From CAZSAL01 sp964604825 (GTDB lineage Bacteria > Elusimicrobiota > Elusimicrobia > 2-01-FULL-59-12): a stretch of 64,000 nucleotides of DNA. Made by a program: the position numbers and the translations under genes. The notes under the pieces were generated by a model. That model was not told the DNA's origin. It made no database searches and saw nothing but the letters and a program-made list of their open reading frames with translations. Of this stretch, positions 58,158-64,000 are shown piece after piece. Each line of letters begins with the position of its first letter. The stretch's first letter is position 1. The stretch lies in contig CAZSAL010000007.1 in NCBI GenBank assembly GCA_964604825.1, forward strand, positions 1-64,000, in the 5' to 3' direction.

Positions 58158-59426
58158 TTAGAACTGCGGCGTTACATTCGTTATCGTTTCTATTTTGGGC
58201 AGTTCAAGGGTCAGCGGCTTCGGCGTCTTGTCCGCCGGGTGCAGCTTAATCAACTCCCCCAGGTCAACCATCTGGATCATCCTGCTGTACATCGTATGGT
58301 AGTAGTAGCGCAGGCGGTAAAGATCGCCCATGGAAGTCCAGCTTGTCGCTTCCACCGTTGGCACCTTGTTCGGATCAGCCTTGGGTTCCACTACCGCTCC
58401 TTCCGGTATGTCGAACTGGTTCAGGATCCGGAACGCCTGGAGCACCGCATCATCCGGATCGGTGATGGTATGAGCCGGATTATTGAGCGTGGCGCTCAGC
58501 ATATACATGGCCCGGACGAAGCGCGAGGGCGACGTAAAGTCCCCGGGCAGGCCGATACCTCCGGTGCCATTGCTCATTTTCTTGTAATTGTAAAGGTAGT
58601 TGGTATGGAACGTGACATCTTCATGGTTTGTGGTCTGCAGCCCCACATAGTTCCTCAGGTTGGTCGTCTGCCAGTCGTATGTGGGATTGTTGGTTATGAC
58701 TCCGACCGACGTAAACACCTTCGGTCTGCCGCCCACAAATTCGACCACAATCGCGATGCCGCTTTTGTCGACAACCTTATAATGCAGCTGAGGGAATACG
58801 CTGGGATCCGCCACCACGGGCTGACCGCCATATTGCACGAAAAACTGCCGCACCTGCAGATTGGGATCTTGCAGCGCATTTTCGAGATCCCCCACGGTTG
58901 CGAAGTTGCCAAGCACCCATGACGGGAAATCCATACCGTTCATGTTCGTCTGGCCGCTGTGGTACGGGGCGGTGGAATATTCTTCTGTTCCCATGTGATA
59001 GAAACCGCCGCAGTAGAGGCCCTGATCGTTTATGCCGTCGGTTATCTCCGTCATGGTGTATTCGAACTTTTTGCCGATAGGTCGCATGGGAGTAAACCCA
59101 ACATATGCGTGCTGAACCACCCATGACGATTTCTCGATCTTGGCCTGGGGATCCTGCGTACAGGCATCGATTCCCGAGACATTGCAGCTAAGATATGTAT
59201 AACTTGAAGGCACGTAGAGCAGTTTCCAGCTCGTGACATCCGGGCCGAACTCCATGGTCCTTCCGGAAAAAACATATTTGGCTCCAACTTCTCTATCCTC
59301 GGTTGTTCTCGGTATTGAAAAATCAATGCCGGTACAAGCCGCGGCGGTTCTTGCCGCAATAACTGAGATGGCGACTACGGCCGCCATTAACAGCAACCCA
59401 CTGGTATATTTGCGAAGCTTGGTCAT
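58158..59426 (-). CDS. Secreted choloylglycine hydrolase / penicillin acylase family enzyme
   Basis: 422 residues, Ntn-hydrolase of the linear amide C-N hydrolase family. A signal peptide (SGLLLMAAVVAISVIAARTAAA) ends directly at CTGIDF, so Cys31 would be the N-terminal nucleophile of the mature enzyme. Other family positions are recognisable: FSGRTMEF, the Asn of VITNNPTYDWQTTNLRNY and the Arg of SPSRFVRAMYM. Family members cleave bile-salt, penicillin V or N-acyl homoserine lactone amides; the substrate here is unknown. Position -3 of the Cys is Ala, so lipidation is less likely but not excluded. Start ATG with AAGGAGAG upstream. Expected in the periplasm or outside. Confidence 0.9.
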   Translation of the reverse strand: MTKLRKYTSGLLLMAAVVAISVIAARTAAACTGIDFSIPRTTEDREVGAKYVFSGRTMEFGPDVTSWKLLYVPSSYTYLSCNVSGIDACTQDPQAKIEKSSWVVQHAYVGFTPMRPIGKKFEYTMTEITDGINDQGLYCGGFYHMGTEEYSTAPYHSGQTNMNGMDFPSWVLGNFATVGDLENALQDPNLQVRQFFVQYGGQPVVADPSVFPQLHYKVVDKSGIAIVVEFVGGRPKVFTSVGVITNNPTYDWQTTNLRNYVGLQTTNHEDVTFHTNYLYNYKKMSNGTGGIGLPGDFTSPSRFVRAMYMLSATLNNPAHTITDPDDAVLQAFRILNQFDIPEGAVVEPKADPNKVPTVEATSWTSMGDLYRLRYYYHTMYSRMIQMVDLGELIKLHPADKTPKPLTLELPKIETITNVTPQF

Positions 59427-59470
59427 ATGCGTCTCTCCTTTTAGTAGATTCAGTAATGTCTGGTAAATTT

Positions 59471-60589
59471 TTATTCCCTGACGATCAGTACCTGCCCCGG
59501 ATTCTTCTGCCCGGCTGCGGCAAGCGGATCCTTGATTACCCGCGGGGCCCAGCTTGAGGCGCTCGGATCCTTGGCCGGGTCATAAATCACAAGCTCAGAA
59601 ATCTTCAGTTCCGCGGCTTTGGAAGAAGTTTCTATCTTCTTCGGCTCTTCAGCCATTTTGCGCGCGGTCACGGCCAGAGCTTTCTTGCCGTTTGTGCGGA
59701 TATAGTAGCTCTCGTTATTTTTCTCCACCAGGGCAAGACCTTCGGACGAAAAGTCCGTGGCCACGGAATAAACCGGAACCAGAACAAAACTTCCCTTCTT
59801 ATTGATATAGCCCCAGGCTCCGTTTTGCTTTGCCGCGGCCAGTTTTTGCGCGAAGGGTCGGCAATCGTCGAACTGCGGGTGCACGATGAGTTTGCCACGC
59901 CTGTTGATTACGCCCCATTTCGTATCGTCCTGCACCACACCTACGCCTTCGCTGAAGCTGAAGGCGGAATCGAACTGTGCTTCGATCGCCCAGGTACCGT
60001 TATCCTTTATATAACCCCAACCTTTGTCTGAGCGCGCGGGCGCGAGGTCTTCGCGGAAATTGCCCACGTCCGCAAAGCGCGGGTTGATCAGAAAATGCCC
60101 TTTCTTATCGATAAAGCCCCATTTCTGGCCCATGCGTACGGCCGCCTTGCCTTCGGAAAATGCTTTGGCTTCGTCATACTGGGCGGGGATCATCATCTTG
60201 CCGGTATTGTCGGCATAGCCCCACATTCCTTTAAATTTTACCGGGATCAGACCTTCGGCGAATTTCCCCACTCCTTCCACAAAATGAGGATTGATCGCGT
60301 AACGGCCTTTGGTGTCGATGAGGCCCCACTCCTTGTCTATGCGCACCGGCGCGTATCCTTCATTGAATTTTTTAACTTCCTGATACACCGGCTCGACGAC
60401 GCACTTGCCGGAAATGTCGATAAAGCCCCACTTCCCGTTGATATTTATACCGGCCAGGCCTTCGGAAAATTTCATCAGCCCATCCGCCAGCGGGCTTCCC
60501 TTTTCCTTTGTAGCCGCGCCGGATATGCCGGACAGAAAGAGTCCGCAGATTGTCATGGTCATGATCAAGTGACTGGGATTTTTTCGCAT
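59471..60589 (-). CDS. WG-repeat protein, secreted
   Basis: About 372 residues from the ATG at 60589 (GAGGTAAAA upstream). A signal peptide (LIMTMTICGLFLSGISGA) is followed by seven to eight WG (KWGFID) repeats spanning residues about 30-290, each of the form FSEGLAPVRxxxKWGFIDxxGKxVIxPxFD, and a polar C-terminal extension. WG repeats (WG_beta_rep) form beta structures of unclear function. The gene is seven bases downstream of a paralogue on the same strand. Confidence 0.88.
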   Translation of the reverse strand: MRKNPSHLIMTMTICGLFLSGISGAATKEKGSPLADGLMKFSEGLAGININGKWGFIDISGKCVVEPVYQEVKKFNEGYAPVRIDKEWGLIDTKGRYAINPHFVEGVGKFAEGLIPVKFKGMWGYADNTGKMMIPAQYDEAKAFSEGKAAVRMGQKWGFIDKKGHFLINPRFADVGNFREDLAPARSDKGWGYIKDNGTWAIEAQFDSAFSFSEGVGVVQDDTKWGVINRRGKLIVHPQFDDCRPFAQKLAAAKQNGAWGYINKKGSFVLVPVYSVATDFSSEGLALVEKNNESYYIRTNGKKALAVTARKMAEEPKKIETSSKAAELKISELVIYDPAKDPSASSWAPRVIKDPLAAAGQKNPGQVLIVRE

Positions 60590-60596
60590 TTTTACC

Positions 60597-61547
60597 TCAT
60601 TTATTTTGCAAATTTTTGAGACGGAGACTTTTTTCCTTGCCCTTGGTATCGATAAACATCTGCCGGTCGCCCTTCCGCACCAGGGCCAAGCCTTCGGAGA
60701 AGACATCCGCCTGGTCAAAGACCGGAGTGATCGCTATTCTGCCTTTCATATCCACATATCCCCATTTGCCACCTTTAAGCACCGCAGCAAGCTTTTCGCT
60801 GAAAGGTCCGGCTCCGTCGAATTTCGGATTGATAACGAAGCGGCCTTCTTTATTGATGAAGCCCCACTGGCCGTCGTCCTGGACTGCGGCTAAGTCTTCG
60901 GAAAAAGAGAGCGCCTGATCGAACTGCGCGGGAATTTTAACTTCCCCTTGCTTATTAATAAAACCCCAGGCTTTGCCGATCTTGACCGGCGCCAGACCAG
61001 CGCTAAAATCGCCGGCAGCCGCATATACGGGATTTAGCCGCATTATCCCTTTTTTATCCAGATAACCCCAGCGCCCGCCTTCCTGAACCGCAGCCAAGCC
61101 TTTACTGAAGCTGCGGGCACCGGAAAACTGGAAATCGAGAAGTTTTTTATTTTGCCTGTCGATGAAGCCCCACTGGCCGTCCTGGCAGGCCAAAAGAAAT
61201 CCTTCGGAGTACTCGCCCATTCCCTCATATAGGGGATTGATCACGAAACGACCGTGAGCATCGACAAGGCCCCATTTCTTGACCAGACGCACGGGCGCGT
61301 ATCCGTCGTTAAAATGATTCACTTCACGAAAATGAAAAGGAATAATAACTTTGCCTTCGTGGTCCACGAATCCACATTGATTTTGAATGCAGACCCCGGC
61401 AAGATTGTCAGAATATTGAACGAGGTGTTTGACCGTCTGCTCTACAACAATTTCCCCGGCTTTTTCCGCGACGATCGCAGGGATAACACAGAACCCAGGT
61501 TCTGGTAGAACTCCTAAAGTTATCAACAAAACCAGATATTTTTTCAT
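60597..61547 (-). CDS. WG-repeat protein, secreted (paralogue)
   Basis: About 316 residues from the ATG at 61547. A signal peptide (YLVLLITLGVLPEPGFC) is followed by seven to eight WG repeats nearly back to back (FNDGYAPVRLVKKWGLVDAHGRFVINPLYE and similar). No C-terminal extension is present. The Cys near the signal end (GFC) lacks a good lipobox. It lies directly upstream of the second WG gene, so the pair arose by tandem duplication and is probably co-transcribed. Confidence 0.88.
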   Translation of the reverse strand: MKKYLVLLITLGVLPEPGFCVIPAIVAEKAGEIVVEQTVKHLVQYSDNLAGVCIQNQCGFVDHEGKVIIPFHFREVNHFNDGYAPVRLVKKWGLVDAHGRFVINPLYEGMGEYSEGFLLACQDGQWGFIDRQNKKLLDFQFSGARSFSKGLAAVQEGGRWGYLDKKGIMRLNPVYAAAGDFSAGLAPVKIGKAWGFINKQGEVKIPAQFDQALSFSEDLAAVQDDGQWGFINKEGRFVINPKFDGAGPFSEKLAAVLKGGKWGYVDMKGRIAITPVFDQADVFSEGLALVRKGDRQMFIDTKGKEKSLRLKNLQNK

Positions 61548-61625
61548 TTTGTTTCTTCGACTGGATTTATAGCCATTAGATATAACGCATGTGTTCAAAT
61601 CTGTCAAGGAAAACTTATGTTATGT

Positions 61626-61988
61626 CTAAATGATTTCCATAACAGGGGGCGTTTTGCCGCCTCCGGGTTTTTCATAAATATTGCCGACAACTTCGCAGTT
61701 TTGAGAGGCGCACAAAGTTGCATCAGACTTGATGATTTCCTCTTTACCATCCGAATACCGGACAATATCACCCTCCCATATATCATTGCCGTTTTTATCC
61801 GTCATTGCCGTAACCTGGGAGATCAAGGGAATCGCTGAGCCAGAAAGAACCTCGTTGAAAATACGTCCCTGGCGCAGCACGCCGTTTTGTTCAAACCACT
61901 CAAACTGGATGCCGTACTGGTTGAATTCAATGCGTTCGGGATTAATCAGTCGTCCACCGAAAAAAATACGAAATTTTAACGTTTTCAC
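61626..61988 (-). CDS. YopX-family phage-type protein
   Basis: About 120 residues from the GTG at 61988, with GGAGGG just upstream. The C-terminal YopX signature TDKNGNDIWEGDIVRYSDG...EVVGNIYE is clear, and the start KTLKFRIFFGGRLI is the usual entry. YopX proteins are small phage proteins of unknown role. No other phage gene is near, so this is an orphan. Confidence 0.8.
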   Translation of the reverse strand: MKTLKFRIFFGGRLINPERIEFNQYGIQFEWFEQNGVLRQGRIFNEVLSGSAIPLISQVTAMTDKNGNDIWEGDIVRYSDGKEEIIKSDATLCASQNCEVVGNIYEKPGGGKTPPVMEII

Positions 61989-62060
61989 CCGACCCTCCAA
62001 TATTGATGCCGCGTGCTGTAACCACATCGCAATATTACGCTTCTAATTATAAGAGGATAA

Positions 62061-62411
62061 ATGATTAAAATTAAACGCGCTTACGATAAACCCGAGAAAT
62101 CTGACGGGCACCGGATTCTTGTCGACCGGCTATGGCCGCGCGGCATAAAAAAGGAGAAACTGGCGCTTGAAGAATGGGATCGTGACCTGGCGCCATCAAA
62201 TTCTCTTAGGAAATATTTCAAACATGACCCTGGGCGATGGGAAATTTTTCAGAACAGATACCAGGAAGAGCTGCAATCCAGGGAAGCAAACGAGAAACTA
62301 CACCATCTCGCTGATTTATCACGCAGGGAATCCGTAACTCTTGTTTACGGCGCCCATGACGAGAACCACAATCAGGCGGTAGTGCTCAAGCAGGTGATTG
62401 AACGGCTGTAG
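62061..62411 (+). CDS. DUF488 family protein
   Basis: 116 residues with the DUF488 core IKIKRAYDKPEKSDGHRILVDRLWPRGIKKEKL, LAPSNSLRKYFKHDPGRWEIF and TLVYGAHDENHNQAVVLKQVI. A nucleic-acid or stress role has been suggested for the family; none is shown. It stands alone on the plus strand, convergent with hypE at a distance of eight bases. AAGAGGA precedes the ATG. Confidence 0.9.
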   Translation: MIKIKRAYDKPEKSDGHRILVDRLWPRGIKKEKLALEEWDRDLAPSNSLRKYFKHDPGRWEIFQNRYQEELQSREANEKLHHLADLSRRESVTLVYGAHDENHNQAVVLKQVIERL

Positions 62412-62419
62412 GTACTGCG

Positions 62420-63496
62420 TCAGCAGATTCTGGGAAGCTGTTCACCGGTGAGCATGTCGAGAATGCGGGTGGCGCCGATACGGGATTTAAGGGTCACTAC
62501 CGGGGTCTGACCCAAATAATCACTACGTTTAAGATTAGGGGCGGACTCCGCCGATGCTAAGCCCTCTACTTTTCCGATTACCGCAGCGTCAACACAATGT
62601 TTTTTCAGGATTTTTAGGGCCTTTTTCCCATCAGCCTCTTTCACAAAAGCGACAAAACGCCCCTCATTGGCAACATACAGCGGGTCCAGTCCAAGCATCT
62701 CACATGCCCCGCGCACATCTTCCCGGACCGGAATCAACGCCTCGTCCACGGAAATATGCTCTCCGGAAGCTTCGGCGATTTCATTGAGCGCGCTGGATAG
62801 CCCGCCGCGCGTCAGGTCCCGCAGGCAATGGATCTCGATGCCTGCCTGAAGAAGTGCCTCCACCGGCTTCCATAGCGGAGCAGAATCGCTTTCAATAGCG
62901 CTTTCAAAGGAGAGGCCCTCGCGCACAGCCATAATGGCTATGCCGTGCCGACCCAGGTCGCCTGAGACCAGCACTGCGTCGCCTGTCCGGACTTCGGAAG
63001 GTAATATGTGGACAGGATATTCCAAAATCCCTATTCCTGAGGTGTTTATAAAAAGGCCATCGCCTTTTCCTTTATCCACCACTTTTGTGTCACCTGTAAC
63101 CAAAGTAATCCCGGCCTGCCCGGCGGCGTGCGCCATTGACTGGACCACTTTTTGAAGCGTCTCCATGGGGAAGCCCTCTTCCAATATTAGGCCGCAACTC
63201 ATGAACAACGGTCTGGCTCCGCACATGGCCAGATCGTTTACCGTGCCATGAACAGCCAGGCTGCCGATATCTCCTCCAGGGAAAAAAAGCGGCCGCACGA
63301 CATACGAATCCGTTGTGAACGCAATGCGTGTATTGCCTACGGAAAGCACAGCCCCGTCATGGCGCTGGGAAGATGTGCTGTTAACAAATGCCGGGATAAA
63401 CAGCTTTTCGATAAGGTCGTGCATCAACTTCCCGCCGCCCCCGTGTGCGAGGGTGACGTTGGGGTAATTAGAAAAGGGAAGAGGGCATGAATTCAT
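62420..63496 (-). CDS. hypE: Hydrogenase maturation protein HypE
   Basis: 358 residues. The ATP-binding AIR-synthase-like N-terminal part (VTLAHGGGGKLMHDLIE, TDSYVVRPLFFPGGDIGSLAVHGTVNDLAMCGARP) and the C-terminal part end in the strictly conserved PRIC, whose cysteine carries the carbamoyl group that HypE dehydrates to the cyanide ligand of the NiFe active site. It overlaps hypD by four bases. Confidence 0.97.
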   Translation of the reverse strand: MNSCPLPFSNYPNVTLAHGGGGKLMHDLIEKLFIPAFVNSTSSQRHDGAVLSVGNTRIAFTTDSYVVRPLFFPGGDIGSLAVHGTVNDLAMCGARPLFMSCGLILEEGFPMETLQKVVQSMAHAAGQAGITLVTGDTKVVDKGKGDGLFINTSGIGILEYPVHILPSEVRTGDAVLVSGDLGRHGIAIMAVREGLSFESAIESDSAPLWKPVEALLQAGIEIHCLRDLTRGGLSSALNEIAEASGEHISVDEALIPVREDVRGACEMLGLDPLYVANEGRFVAFVKEADGKKALKILKKHCVDAAVIGKVEGLASAESAPNLKRSDYLGQTPVVTLKSRIGATRILDMLTGEQLPRIC

Positions 63497-64000
63497 TTTC
63501 GACGGTACCGGTAATATGCGGCGCAGGCGCCTTCAGATGATACCATGAGAGCGCCGAGGGGGCGTTCCGGAGTGCAGCGCGTACCGAAAGCCGGGCACTC
63601 GCGCGGTTTGTTGATTCCCCGCAGAACCAGACCACTGATACATTCCGGAGACTCTTCCACCGTTACATTAGCTACACCAAAGCGCTTTTCGGCATCATAT
63701 TCCTGAAAAGCTTCGGACAGCCCGAGACCGCTCGCAGGAATCTCGCCTACCCCGCGCCATTTACGGGGCACGACCTGAAAAACCTTTCTTATAACATCCT
63801 GCGCGGGCTTATTGCCTTCCCTGCGCACGGACCGGGAATATTGATTTTCGACTTCAGCGCGGCCTTCCTCCAACTGGCGCACGCACATGAGCACACCTTG
63901 AAGAATATCGAGCGGTTCGAAACCGGTGACAACGATGGGCACATGATATTTCCGGGCAAGAGGTTCGTATTCTGTATAGCCCATAATCGTGCAGACATGG
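63493..64000 (-). CDS. hypD: Hydrogenase maturation protein HypD, C-terminal part
   Basis: The 3' part of hypD, cut by the window edge; about 168 codons are present. CTIMGYTEYEPLARKYHVPIVVTGFEPLDILQGV and the Cys-rich CPAFGTRCTPERPLGALMVSSEGACAAYYRY are HypD signatures; the cysteines belong to its 4Fe-4S cluster region. HypD with HypC assembles the Fe(CN)2CO unit of NiFe hydrogenases. The 5' end and the rest of the hyp cluster lie beyond 64000. Confidence 0.95.
   Translation of the reverse strand, partial: HVCTIMGYTEYEPLARKYHVPIVVTGFEPLDILQGVLMCVRQLEEGRAEVENQYSRSVRREGNKPAQDVIRKVFQVVPRKWRGVGEIPASGLGLSEAFQEYDAEKRFGVANVTVEESPECISGLVLRGINKPRECPAFGTRCTPERPLGALMVSSEGACAAYYRYRRK

Noticed and set aside
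61626..62411. Prophage region
   Set aside because: Only one phage-type gene (YopX) is present, with no integrase, capsid or terminase.

Overview
The window looks like a chromosome segment of an uncultivated Gram-negative bacterium. The envelope genes require an outer membrane: an outer-membrane polysaccharide export lipoprotein, an MlaDEF lipid transporter and a class A penicillin-binding protein. Pyruvate phosphate dikinase and HypD/HypE (NiFe-hydrogenase maturation) suggest an anaerobic or fermentative life. Two secreted DUF4091 proteins with C-terminal FlgD-like Ig domains, and the general gene mix, recall Omnitrophota and similar candidate phyla. That placement is an impression from gene content and was not tested.

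Layout. 0-4.5 kb is a worn region: a C-terminally short pRiA4b ORF-3-type gene, a Schlafen/AlbA_2-type gene broken by deletion and frameshift, a gene-poor stretch with repeat debris, treZ carrying an in-frame palindromic insertion, and a tiny DUF1328-like membrane protein. 4.6-32.2 kb is a large exopolysaccharide locus. A plus-strand unit (CelD-type acyltransferase, FkbH, acyl carrier protein, MaoC-SDR fusion, GNAT) converges at about 10.0 kb on a minus-strand operon of twelve tightly coupled genes (GT2, priming sugar transferase, flippase-GT4 fusion, export lipoprotein, CpsD-like ATPase, GumC/Wzz, O-antigen-ligase/Wzy type, GT4, DUF4091 glycosidase-like, GT4-deacetylase fusion, CelD-type acyltransferase, proline-dehydrogenase-like). 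A second, larger DUF4091 protein with six FN3 repeats diverges from the head of that operon, so the two paralogues bracket its export and assembly part.

32.2-52.1 kb is almost entirely minus-strand housekeeping: manC-pmm fusion, a single-domain response regulator, phosphohexomutase, eno, ftsB/divIC, rpsF-ssb-rpsR-rplI-dnaB, alr, mlaE-mlaF-mlaD, radA, a PIN/TRAM protein, ispD, ispF, cysS, rlmB and tRNA-Thr. Most joints overlap or are a few bases apart. 52.3-64 kb holds a class A PBP, an unknown secreted protein, ppdK, a secreted choloylglycine-hydrolase-family enzyme, two adjacent WG-repeat proteins, a YopX-type phage orphan, a DUF488 protein, and hypE plus the 3' part of hypD at the window edge.

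How it fits together. The most interesting part is the polysaccharide locus. The plus-strand FkbH/ACP/MaoC-SDR/GNAT set has the ingredients to build an ACP-bound acyl group (FkbH enzymes commonly load a glyceryl unit from 1,3-bisphosphoglycerate) and to pass it to an acceptor. The minus-strand operon makes, flips, polymerises and exports a polysaccharide and ends in a proline-dehydrogenase-like protein that has lost the family's substrate-binding RRxxE signature. I infer an acyl-decorated exopolysaccharide with an unusual redox step. The window also carries several families of small palindromic repeats: GGCGGATCCGCC-type elements, a related palindrome inside treZ, CTCTCCC/GGGAGAG hairpins, a GTCATCCCCGC-type element, and a 93-bp inverted-repeat element downstream of tRNA-Thr.
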